Assembly: GCA_022414725.1 (NCBI GenBank)
Contig: CM039463.1
Location: 29,357,071-29,421,070, forward strand
Length of the DNA stretch: 64,000 nucleotides
Reading direction: 5' to 3'
From: Microglena sp. YARC
Taxonomy: Eukaryota > Chlorophyta > Chlorophyceae > Chlamydomonadales > Chlamydomonadaceae
Below, piece after piece: positions 54,020 through 64,000 of this stretch. The translations under genes and the position numbers were made by a program. Numbering within the stretch: position 1 is the first letter of the stretch; every line of letters begins with the position of its first letter. A model generated the notes under the pieces. That model did not search any database, was not told where the DNA came from, and worked only from the letters and a program-made list of their open reading frames with translations.

Positions 54020-57000
54020 ATGGGTTAGGTAGGTTAGCGTAAGTTAGTATCCAGGAGGTAGGTTAGGTAAGTTAGTAGGTGCATGGGCGAGGTAAGTTAG
54101 GTAGGTTAGGTAGGTTAGGTAGGTCAGTTGGTTTAGGTGCGTAGGTAAGGTTAGGTAGGGTAAGGTAGGTGCATGGAGCTTGGTGGTTAGGTAGGTTAAG
54201 GTAGGTATAATAGGTTAGGTTAGTAGGTAGGTGGCATGGATAGGTTAGTTAAGGTAGGTTAGGTTATGGTAGGTTAGGTTAGCGTAGGTTAGTTAGGTTT
54301 AGGTAGTTAGGTAGGTGCATGGTCGGTAGGTATAGGTCGGTTAGGTAGTTAGGTAGCGTTAGGTATAAGGCTTGCGATGGAGGTAGTTAGGTAGGTTAGG
54401 TTATGTTAGGTTAGGTTAGTTCTAGTTAGGTTAGGTGCATGGGAGGTAGGTTAGGCTATTGGTGCACGGGTAGGTAGGTAGGTAGGTTTAGGTAGGTGTC
54501 ACGGATAGTAGGTTAGGTGGTTAGGTAGGTTAAGGTATGTTCACGGTAGGTAGGTTAGGTAGTTAGGATAAGGTTAGGTAGGTAGGTATGTGCACGGTTA
54601 GGTGGTTAGGTAGGTTAGTTCCGTAAGGTCTAGGTAGGTTAAAAGTTAGCTATGTGACGGGTAGGTAGGTTAGGTAGGTTAGGTAGTTAGGTTAGTAGGT
54701 AGGTAGGTAGGTTAGGTAGGTGGTACGTTAGCGTAGGTGCCACAGGTAGGAGGTTTTTGGTAAGGTTAGGCTAGTTAGGTAGGTTAGGTAGGTGCATGGG
54801 GAGGATAAGTTTAGTAGGTAGGTAGTTAGTAGGTTAGGTAGGTTAGGTGTTGCATGTGTAGGTAGGGTTAGGTAGGTTAGGTAGGTTAGGGTAGGTGCAT
54901 GGGTAGGTAGCGTTAGGTAGGTTAGGTAGGTTTAGGTAGGTGTATGGGAGAGGTAGTTAGGTAGGTTAGGTAGGTTTAGGTAGGTCATGGGTTGGTTAGG
55001 TTAGGTAGGTTAGGTAGGTTAGGTAGGTTAGGTAGGTTAGGTAGGTTAGTGAGGTTAGTAGTGTTAGGTAGGGCTGCCATGAGGTAGGAAGGTTAGGTAG
55101 GTAGCTAGGTTAGGTAGGTGCCATGGGCTAGGTAGGTTAGGTACGGTAGCGTAAGGTCCTAGGTTCGTGCTTATGGGTAGGTAGGTTAGGTTGTTAGGAG
55201 GTTAGGCAAGTTGCATGGTAGGTAGCGTTGGGAGGTTAAGATTTAGGTAGGTAGGTTTAGGTAGGTGCATATGGGTAGGTAAGTTAGTAGGTTAGGTAGA
55301 GGTTAGGTAGGTGCATGGGCAGGTTAGGTTAGCTAAGGTTAGCGTAGGTTAGTAGCGTAGGTCTAGCCGTTAGGTAGGTTAGGTAGGTTCAGCGAGGTGC
55401 CATGGGGAGGTAGGTTAGGTAGCGTTAGGTAGGGCATGGGGAGGAGCGTTAGGTAGGTTAGGTAGGTTAGGTACGGTTAAGTTAGTTAGGTAGGTTAGGA
55501 GGTTAGGTAGTGCATGTAGGAGTTTAGGTAGGTAGAAGGTTAGGTAGGTGTGAGGTAGGATGCATGGGGTAGTAGGTTAGGTAGGTTAGGTAGCGTTAGG
55601 TAGCGTTAGTAGCGTAGGTAGGTTAGGTATGTTAGTAGGTTAGGACGGTTAGGTAGGTGCATGGGAGGTAAGTTAGGTAGGTTAGGTAGGGTTAGGTAGG
55701 TTAGGTAGGTAGGTAGGTTAGGTAGGTTAGGTAGCGTGCATGGGTTGTAGTTAGGTAACGCGTCTAGGTAGGTTAGGTAGCGTTAGGGTAGGTTAGGTAG
55801 GTTAGCTATGTGCACGGTAGTAGTTAGGTAGGTTAGGTAGGTTAGTATGTGCCACAGGTAAGTAGGTTTGGAGTTAGGTTTAGAGTTAGGTAGGTGCATG
55901 CGTAGGTAGGTTAGGTAGGTTAGTAGGTTAGGTAGGTTAGGATAGGTTAGTAGGTTAGGTAGCGGTAGGTAGTGCATGGGGAGGTAGGTTAGGTATGTGC
56001 TGACGCGGTAGGTAGATTAGGTAGGTTAGCTAGGTTTAGTGGGGTAAGTAGGTTAGGTTATGTGCACGGTAGGAGGTTAGGTAGGTTAGGTAGGTTAGGT
56101 AGGTTAGGTAGGTTAGGTAGGTGCACGGGTAGGTAGGTTAGGTGGTTAGGTAGGTTAGGTATGTGCACGGGTAGGTAGAGTTATGGTGGTTAGGTAGGTA
56201 GGTAGTTAGGAGGTATGTGCGACGGGTAGGTAGGTTAGGTAGTTAGGTAGTTAGTAGGTTAGTAGGTTAGACTATGTGCACGATAGGTAGTTAGGTAGGT
56301 TAGGTTAGAGTTAGTAGGTTAGTAGTTAGGCTACGTTAGGTATGTTGCACAGGTTAGTAGGTATTGGTTAAGTTAGGTAGGTTAGGTAGGTTAGGTAGGT
56401 GCTACGGCGTAGGTAGGTTAGATAGGTTAGGTAGTTAGTAGGTAGTAGTTAGGTAGGTTGGTTAGGTAGGAAGTTAGAGGTAGTTAAGGTAGGTTGCATG
56501 TGTAGGTAGGTTAGGTATGGTAGTAGGTTAGGTATGTGCCATGGGTAGTAGTTAGGTTAGGTTAGGTTAGGTTAGGTAGTGTTAAGATAGGTAGTAGGTG
56601 CATGGTATTAGGAGGTTCGGTAGGCTTAGTAAGTTAGGTTAGGTGCATGGTAGGTAGGTATTAGGTAGGTTTAGGTAGGTTAGGTTGGTTAGGTAGGTGC
56701 AGAGGGAGTAGGTTAGCTAGGTATAGGTAAGGTTAGGTAGGTAGCGTAGGTTAGGTAGGTTTAGGTAGCGTGCATGGTGTAGGTAGGTTAGTAGGTTAGG
56801 TAGGTTAGTAGGTGCATGGGTAGGTGCAGGGGTAGCGTAGGTTAGGTAGGTTAGGTTAGTTAGGTAGGTGATGGTAGGTGGTAGCGCTAGGTAGGTAGGT
56901 TAGGTTAGGTTATTAGGTAGGTTAGGTTAGGTAGATGCTATGGGTAGTAGGTTAGGTAGGTTAAGGTAGGTTAAGGTAGGTGCCATCACCATACATGGTA

Positions 57001-60000
57001 GGTAGGTTAAGTAGGTTAGGTAGTTAGTAGGTTAGGGTAGGTTTAGGTAGGTTAGGTAGGTTAGGTGGTTAGGTAGGTTAGGTAGCGTTAGGTAAGGTTA
57101 GGTAGGTTAGGTAGGTTAGAAGTAGGTTAGGAGGTTAGGTAGGTTAAGGTAGGTTAGGTAGGTGCTATTGGGGAGAGGTTAGGTAGGTTAGGTAGGTTTA
57201 GGTAGGTGAGGGTAGGTTTGAGGTTAGTAGGTGCAATGCGTTGTAGGTTAGGTAGGTTAGGTAGGGTTAGGTAGGTGCATGGTAGGTTAGGTTTAGGTAG
57301 GTTAGGGTAGGTTAGGGTAGGTAGGTAGTTAGCGTAGTGTAGGTAGCGTTGCATGGGGTAGGTAGGTTAGAGGTAGTAGGTTAGCGCAGGGCATGGGAGG
57401 GTTAGGTACGGTATGTGCACGGCTAGGTAGGTTATGTAGGTTAGGTAGTTAGGTAGGTTAGAGTAGGTTAGGTAGGTTAGTATGGTTAGAGGTTAGGTAG
57501 GACGGGTAGGTAGGTTTAGTAGGTTAAGGTGTAGAGGGTAGGTATATTAGCACGGGATAAAGGTAGGTAGGTAGGTTAGTAGGTTAGGTATAGCGTTTAG
57601 ATTAGGTTAGGTAGGTTATGTCTATTAACACGGGTAGGTAGCGTTAGTTAGGTTTAGTACGTTAGGTTATGTGCCACGGTAAGATAGTTTGTAGTTAGGT
57701 AGGTTAGGTAGGTTAGGTAGCGTGCACGGGTAGTGTAGGCTTAGGTAGGGTTACGGTAGGTAGTATTGTGCACGGTAGGTAAGGTTTAGGTAGGTTAGGT
57801 AGGTTAGGTAGGTAGGTAGGTTAGGTAGGTTAGTAGTGCACCGGTAGGTAGGTTAGCTGGTTAGGTAGGTAGGTATTCGTGCAACGGTAGTAGTTAGGTC
57901 AGCGTTAGTAAGTGTTTAGTAGGTAGGTATGTGCACGGGTAGGTAGCTTAAGGTAGGTTTAGGTTAGGTTAGGTAGTTAGGTAGGTTTAGCTATTGTGCA
58001 CAGATATGGTAGGTTAGGGTGGGTAGGTAGGTTAGGTAGGTAGGTAGGTTAGTAGGTTAGCGTACGTAGTATGTGCACACGGTAGTAGGTTTTGGTAATT
58101 AGGTAGGTATAGTAGGTTAGGAGGTGCACAGGTAGGTAGGTTAGGTAGTTAAGGTAGGTTAGGTAGGTCAGGTAGTTAGAGGGTTAGGCTAGGTTAGGTT
58201 AGTTAGGTAGGTTAGTAGTGCATGTGTATGTAGGTTAGGTATGTTAGGTAGTTTGGTAGTGCATGGCGTAGTGGTTAGGTAGGTTAGGTAGGTTAGGTAG
58301 GTTAGCTACGTTAGGTTAGTGCAATGGATGGTAGGTTAGGCTAGGTTAGTAGGCGTAGGTATAATGCACGGGTAGGTAGGGTTAGGTAGGTATAGTAGGT
58401 TAGTAGTTAGGTAGTTAGGTATGCATGGTAGGTAGGTTAGGTAGGTTAGGAGGTTAGGTAGGTTAGTAAGATGCGATGAGGTAGAGTAGGTGCGGGGTAG
58501 GATAGGTTAGCTTAGGTTAGGTAGGTTAGGTAGGGTTTAGGTGGTTAGGTAGGTAGGTAGGGCATGGGTAGGTAGGCTTAAGGTAGGTTAGGTAGGTTTA
58601 GGTAGGTGCATGGGTAGGATAAGGTTATGTAGGTTAGGTAGTTAGGTAGCTTAGGTAAGGTTTAGGTTAGGTTAGCGTGGGTAGGTAGGTTAGGGTAGGT
58701 TAGGTAGGTTAGGTAGGTTAGGATAGGTTAGGTAGGTTTAGGTAGGTTAGGTAGTTAGGTAGTTAGGAGGTGCATGGGGAGGTAGGTTAGGTAGGTTAGG
58801 TAGGTTAGGTGGTAGTAGTTAGGTAGTTAGGTAGTGCATGGGGTTGGTATTAGTAAGGTTAGTGGTTAAGGTTAGTTAGGTAGCGGCATGGGTAGGGTAG
58901 GTTAGGTAAGGTTAGGGTAGGTTAGGTTAGTTTAGGTAGCGTGCCATGGGGAGGTAGGTTAGGTATGTGCACAGCTAGGTAGGTTAGGTAGGTTAGGTAG
59001 GTCAGGTAGGTTAGGTAGGTTAGGTAGGTTAGGTAGGTTAGGTAGGTTAGGTAGGTGCACGGGTAGGTAGGTTAGGTAGGTTAGGTAGGTTAGGTAGGTT
59101 AGGTAGGGTAGGTATATGCAACGGGTAGGCAGTAGGTTAGGTAGGTTTAGGTAGGTTAAGGTAGGTTAGATAGGTTTAGGTAGGTTAGGTAGGTAGGTTA
59201 GATAGGTTAGATAGGTTAGATTAGGTTAGGTAGTGCATGTGTAGGTTAGGTTAGGTAGGTTAGGTAGGTTAGGTAGGTGCATGGTAGGTAGGTTAGGTAT
59301 GTTAGGTAGTGTTAGGTATGTTAGGTAGGTTAGGTAGGTTAGGTAGGTAGGTAGGTTAGGATAGGTTAGGTAGTGCAAATGGGTTAGGTAGGTTAGGATA
59401 GTGCATGCGGTAGGTAGTTAGGCTAGGTTAGTAGGTATAGGTAGGTTAGGTAGGGTTAGGTATAGGTGCATGGGTAGTTAGTTAGGTATGTTAGGTAGGT
59501 TAGGTAGGGTTTTAGGTATTAGGATAGGTTTAGGTAGGTTAGGTAGGTTAGGTAGGTTAGGTAGTAGGTTTAGGTAGGCGCATTTGGTTGCGTGCGTGGG
59601 TTGGTAGTTAGGTAGGTTTAGGTAGCGTTGAGGTAGGTTAGTTAGGTTAGGTAGGTGCATTGGTAGGTAGGATTAGGTAGGTTAGGTAGGTTAGGTAGGT
59701 TAGTAGGTTAGGTAGGTAGGTACGTAGGTGCATATGTTGTGCATGGCGTTGTAGGTTAGGTAGGTTAGTAGGTTTAGGTAGCGTTAGGTACGTTAGTAGG
59801 TGCATGGGAGGATAGGTTAGGTAGGTTAGGTAGTTAAGGTAGGTTAGGCTAGTTAGGTAGGTTAGGTAGGTTAGGCTAGGTTAGTAGGTGCATGGGTTGG
59901 TAGGTTAGGAGTTAGTAGAGTTAGGTTAGGTTAGGTAGGTGCAGATATGTAGGTAGGTTAGGTAGTTAGTAGGTTAGTAGGTATAGGTACCGTGCATGGG

Positions 60001-60955
60001 AGGTAGGTTAGGTTTGTACACGGCTAGGTAGAGTTAGTAAGCGTTAGGTAGGTTAAAGGTAGGTTAGGGTAGTTAGGTAGGTTAGGTAGAGGACGGTAGG
60101 TTAGGTTAGGTAGGTTAGGGTAGGTTAGGTAGTTAGGGTAGGTAGTATCATGCACGGTAGTAGGTTAGGTTAGGTTTAGGTAGGTATAGATAGTTAGGTA
60201 GCCGTTAGCTAATTGTGCACGGTAGGTAGCGTTAGGTAGGTTAGGAAACGTTAGGTATGTGCACAGGTTAAGTAGGTTTGGTAGGTTAGGATAGGTTAGT
60301 AGGTTAGGTAGGCTGCCATGGGGTAGGTTTAGGTTAGGTAGTTAGTAGGTTAGTTATCAGGTAGTTAGGTAGGTTAGTAGGTTAGTAGGTTAGGTAGTGT
60401 GCATGTGTAGGGAGGTTAGGTAGTTAGTAGGTATAGTATGGTTGCATGGTAGGTAGGTTGGGTAGGTTAGGTAGGTAGGTATGTTAGGTAGTTAGGTAGA
60501 TTAGGTAGGTTAGGATTTAGGGGGTCTAGGGTAGGTTATGTAGGGCATGGCGTAGGTAGGTGGTAGGTGCATGTAGGTAGGTTAGGTTAGGTTAGTAGGT
60601 TAGTAGGTAGGTAGGTTAGTAGGTTAGGTAGGTGCATGGTAGGTAGTTAGGTAGGTTAGGTAGGTTAGGCTTAGGTTAGGTAGGTTAGGTAGGTTAGGTC
60701 AGGTTAGGTAGGTTAGTAGGTAGTAGGTAGGTAGGTAGGTTAGGTAGGTCGCATTGGTTGGTGCGTGGGTTGGTAGGTTAGGGTAGGTTAGGTAGGTTAG
60801 CGTAGTTAGGTTAGGTTAGGTAGTGCATTGGTAGGTAGGTTAAGGTAGGTTAGGTTAGGGTTAGGTAGGTTAGGTAGGTTAGGTAGGTTAGGTAGGTTAG
60901 GTAGTGGTTAGGTTACGTAGGTGCATATGTTGGTGCAGGGTTGTAGGTTAGGTCT
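54020..60955. repeat. GTTAGGTAG satellite (9-bp unit) with TGCATGGG interruptions
   Basis: GGTTAGGTAGGTTAGGTAGG arrays, broken every 40-100 bases by GTGCATGGG or GTGCACGGG. Frequent one-base indels (TAGCGTTAG, TAGTTAGG) look like uncorrected long-read errors. Each unit contains TTAG/GTAGGT. No coding. Confidence 0.93.
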
Positions 60956-62290
60956 AGGCTGCATAGGTAGGCATAGGTAGGTGCATAGGTAGGTGCATAG
61001 GTAGAGTGCAAATAGAGGTAGGTGCATAGGTAGGTGCATAGGTAGGTGCATAGGTAGGTGATAGTAGGTGCAAGTTAGGTAGGTGCATAGGTAGGTGCAT
61101 AGGTAGGTGCATAGGTAGGTGCATAGGTAGGTGCAAATAGTAGGTGCATAGGTCAGGTGCATAGTAGGTCAGTAGGTAGGTGGGCATAGTCTAGTGTGCA
61201 TAGGTTTGTGCATAGGTTAGTGCATAGGTAGGTGCATAGGTAGGTTGCATAGTGGTGCATAGGTATGGTGCATAGTGGTGCATAGGTGCGCTATTGTCGG
61301 TGCATAGGTAGGTGCATAGGTAGGTGCATAGGTAGGTGCATAGGTTGGTGCATAGGTAGGTGCATAGGTAGGTGCATAGGTAGGTGCCATAGTAGGTGCA
61401 TAATGTAGGTGCATAGGTAAGGGTTGCATAGGTAGGTGTCATAGGTAGGTGCATAGGTAGGTGCATAGCGTAGGTAGCATAGGAGTTGCATAGGTAAGGT
61501 GCATAGGTGTCATAGGTAGTGTGCATAGGTAGGTGCATAGTAGGCGTGCATAGGTAGGTGCATAGGTAGGTGCATAGGTAGGTGCATAGGTAGGTGCATA
61601 GGCTAGTGCTAAGGTAGGTGCATTAGGTAGCGTGCCATACGGTAGGTTGCATAGGTAGGTGCATAGTAGGGGTGCAAGGTACGCGGTTGCAAATAGGTAG
61701 GATGCAAGGTTAGTGCATAGGGTAGGCGGTGCTTAGGTAGGTGCATAGGTAGGTGCATAGGTAGGTGCATAGTAGGTGCATAGGTAGGTGCATAGGAAGT
61801 GCATAGTAGGTGCATAGGTTGGATGCATAGCCGTAGGTGCATAGGTAGGTGCATAGGTAGGGCATAGGTAGTGCATAGGATAGGTGTAATAGGTTGTCAA
61901 TAAGGTAGGTGCATAGGTGGTGCATTTAGGTTAGGTGCATTAGGTAGGTGCCATAGGTAGAGTGCATAGGTAGGTGCATAGGTAGCCGTGCCAAGGTAGG
62001 TGACATAGGTAGGCATAGTAGGTGCATAGGAGGTGCCAAGGTAGGTGCATAGGAGTTGCATTCAGGTTGGTGCATTAGGTAGCGTGCATAGTAGGTGATA
62101 CTTAGGTGCTTAGGTAGGTCATAGGTAGTGCATAGTAGCGTGCATAGGTAGGTGGGCAATAGGTAGGTGCAAGGTAGGGACATAGGTAGTGCATAGGTAG
62201 TGCGCATAGGTAGGTGCATAGGTAGGTGCATAGTAGGTGCATAGGTTGATGCATGGGTTAATTGGTTGGCAGGTAAGTGCATGGGTAGGT
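60956..62290. repeat. GGTGCATAGGTA satellite (12-bp unit)
   Basis: TGCATAGGTAGGTGCATAGG repeated about 100 times with indel noise, adjoining the 9-bp satellite. Minus-strand frames (Met-His-Leu-Pro repeats) are not genes. Confidence 0.93.
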
Positions 62291-62299
62291 AGGTTTCCA

Positions 62300-63000
62300 A
62301 TTTCAATTCCAATTCCCGACCTACCATGCATAGGTTGAGTGGCCTGGGCACAGGCAGGCCCCCAGGGCATGTCAGCTAGAAGGCCAGGCTGAACCGAACC
62401 TTCCTTGAAACCGATGACAGCCTGGGCCGGGTACCTTAGTCAATATATGCCTTACTTAAATATATCAGGTGTTAGCTGGGGTTTGCGTAGAGAACTACCT
62501 TCTGGGGTGAAATACCTTTCACGACGTCACGAAAAATGGTAAATGATGTTTCCACATACCATGATTGAATAGGTCGAGTGCGCCTGGGCACAGCAGGCCC
62601 CAGCGGCCTGCCAGGTAGGAGGCCAGGCTGACCAAGAATCTGCCTCAATATATAACTAATAATACATAATAGCAAATAATAAGTACCAATAATAAAAGAT
62701 TCTTACCCAACATTACCCATGATAATAGGTGAGTCGCCCTGGGCCACAGGCAAGCCCCCAGCGGGCCTTGTTCAGTAGAAGCAGGCTGACCAGAATCTGA
62801 CTCAAACTGCCAATATATAACTCATGAATAATAATGAATACATTAATAAGCAATAATAATAAGTTACAATTAATAAAAGACTCTGCCACATACCATGAAT
62901 CGGATTGAGTGGCCTTGGCACAGGCAAGCCTCATGGACCTTCAGGTAGGAGGCCAGGCTGGGCCAGAATGTGTCGTTGCTTTTCCCACCTGTTTCAGCAC
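62300..63000 (-). repeat. Four degenerate copies of an exon end plus donor
   Basis: On the minus strand, copies near 62,330-62,400, 62,560-62,640, 62,720-62,800 and 62,890-62,975 repeat CAGCCTGGCCTCCTACCTG, GGCCTGCCTGTGCCCAGGC and CAATCCGATTCATGGTATGT. They match the end of the exon at 63,225. ATGG/GTATGT-like donors are kept in most. Confidence 0.85.
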
Positions 63001-63219
63001 CACTTTGACCAAATCAGCTGGCCCCACCCCCGAAGCTTTTATTGTACCCTCTTATTACCATGGAACAGGTTGAATAGCAACGACTCCGTCGTACAGCTTT
63101 TACAGCTTTTTAGGGCCATTTAGGACCTATATTGGGGTGGCAATTTGGCCAAACGGTGGTAAAAAAAGTAGCTAAAGCTATAAATAGCGGCGGGGAAACA
63201 AATCTCTCCCAACTTACCA

Positions 63220-63463
63220 ATGAATAGGTGAGAGGCCTGGGCACAGGCAGGCCCAGCGCCTAAAGGTAGAAAGCCAGGCTTGACCGGATCCTTCCTCCGA
63301 GACCTTGGACAGCCACCTCGGACCTAAAGTACAAAAAGCCTTGACTGGGCCGAAGTAGTAGACGGGTACGATTGCCATCTGCATCACTGTCCAGGCAATT
63401 GCGGGCAAAGCCTTTCCTACCCAACAGCTTTACACGCTCCTTGTATTCGTCAAGCATGAACAT
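63220..63463 (-). CDS. Exon of unknown function, junction arrays on both sides
   Basis: The acceptor TGTGTGTGCAG precedes ATGTTCATGCTTGACGAATA at 63,463. The frame codes for MFMLDEYKERVKLLGRKGFA and stays open to about 63,260; the last part (SGQAWLSTFRRWACLCPG, ending SPIHW at GTAAGT) is open only in a second frame. A small intron or a frameshift lies between, so it may be two exons. No family recognised. Copies of its start lie at 63,575-64,000 and copies of its end at 62,300-63,000. Confidence 0.45.
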
Positions 63464-63519
63464 CTGCACACACATTTGGTTTGGTTTAATTTGGATTGGT
63501 TCGTTTTTATTTTGTTTGT

Positions 63520-64000
63520 TTCAACAGTCTTGATTGGCCAAAGTAATAGACAGGTACGATTCCCTACTCACTCTCCAGGCAATCCGGCAATGCCTTTCCA
63601 CCCAACAGCTTTACACGCTCCTTTATCGTCAAGCATGAACATCTGCATACACTTTTGGTTTGGTTTGTTTTTGGTCTTTGGTTTGGTTTGGTTTGGTTTT
63701 GGTCGGTTTTATTTGGTTCGGTTGGTTTCGTGTTGTTTTGTTATAATTTGGTTCGGTTCAAAGAACCTTTCCCACCCAACAGCTTCACACGCTCCTTGAA
63801 CTCATCAAGCATGAACACCTGCATGCACAGTTTTTTGTTTGTTTTCAAAGCCTTTCTTACCCAACAGCTTCACACACTCCTTGTATTTGTCAAGCATGAA
63901 TATCTGCATGCATGCACAATTTTTCTACTTCTTTTTCGAACCCTTTCTTACCCAACAGCATTCACACACTCCTTGTCTTTGCAGCATGAATATCTGCATG
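63520..64000 (-). repeat. Four copies of an acceptor plus exon start
   Basis: On the minus strand TGCAGATGTTCATGCTTGAC, GAGCGTGTAAAGCTGTTGGG and GGAAAGGC recur near 63,640, 63,818, 63,905 and 63,990. The first also keeps CCGGATTGCCTGGAGAG and GTCTATTACTTTGGCCAA. Spacers are GGTTTGGTTT. The array continues past the window. Confidence 0.9.

Noticed and set aside
52950..54032. 360-codon plus-strand frame
   Set aside because: Open only because the assembly gap of N is read as unknown residues.
54020..60955. Telomere or interstitial telomeric repeat
   Set aside because: The unit GTTAGGTAG matches neither TTTAGGG nor TTTTAGGG, and it lies beside genes and another satellite.

Overview
This window is nuclear DNA of a repeat-rich eukaryote. 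The one firmly recognised gene is a cytosolic ribosomal protein gene (RPL23A, uL23) split by GT-AG introns. Gene structure, an RPL23A sequence that reads green-lineage-like, a TGTAA-type motif after its stop codon, and Copia, CACTA, hAT and tRNA-SINE repeats suggest a green alga, possibly a prasinophyte. That placement is inference. Exons make up a few percent of the window. The rest is transposons, low-complexity DNA and tandem arrays.

Layout. 1-8.4 kb: retroelement debris, a Copia integrase pseudogene (3.7-4.6 kb, minus) and a complete non-autonomous CACTA transposon (5,852-6,933) with a TAG target-site duplication. 8.9-14.6 kb: RPL23A, plus strand, four exons seen, the small first exon unresolved. 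15.7-21.4 kb: an LTR retrotransposon with 220-bp LTRs, a 5-bp duplication and a gag-protease ORF but no reverse transcriptase. 22-26.6 kb: minisatellites. 26.5-28.9 kb: a minus-strand gene of unknown function with arrayed exons. 29-34.5 kb: dispersed repeats, a SINE and a 1.4-kb minisatellite. 34.5-43.6 kb: a minus-strand gene for a GT31-type glycosyltransferase; four exons join in phase. 44.7-45.5 kb: a probable divergent gene pair. 45.4-53 kb: plus-strand exons of unknown function. 53,020-54,019: an assembly gap of 1,000 N. 54.0-62.3 kb: two noisy short-period satellites. 62.3-64 kb: a minus-strand exon with junction arrays on both sides.

The most striking pattern is shared by nearly every gene. 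Exons are flanked by degenerate tandem copies of their own splice junctions. Upstream arrays repeat the acceptor plus the first bases of the exon. Downstream arrays repeat the last bases of the exon plus the donor. Each copy is separated by microsatellite spacer. RPL23A, the GT31 gene and at least four unknown exon groups show it, and a 40-bp satellite at 51.7-53.0 kb is a pure array of exon end plus CAG/GTGAGT. Introns here seem to have grown by junction-seeded tandem duplication, with transposons landing later.

Second theme: several small transposons can be delimited to the base with intact target-site duplications. These are four SINE copies sharing a 3' domain but carrying different tRNA-like heads, hAT MITEs with 8-bp duplications, and a Mutator-like MITE with a 10-bp duplication.
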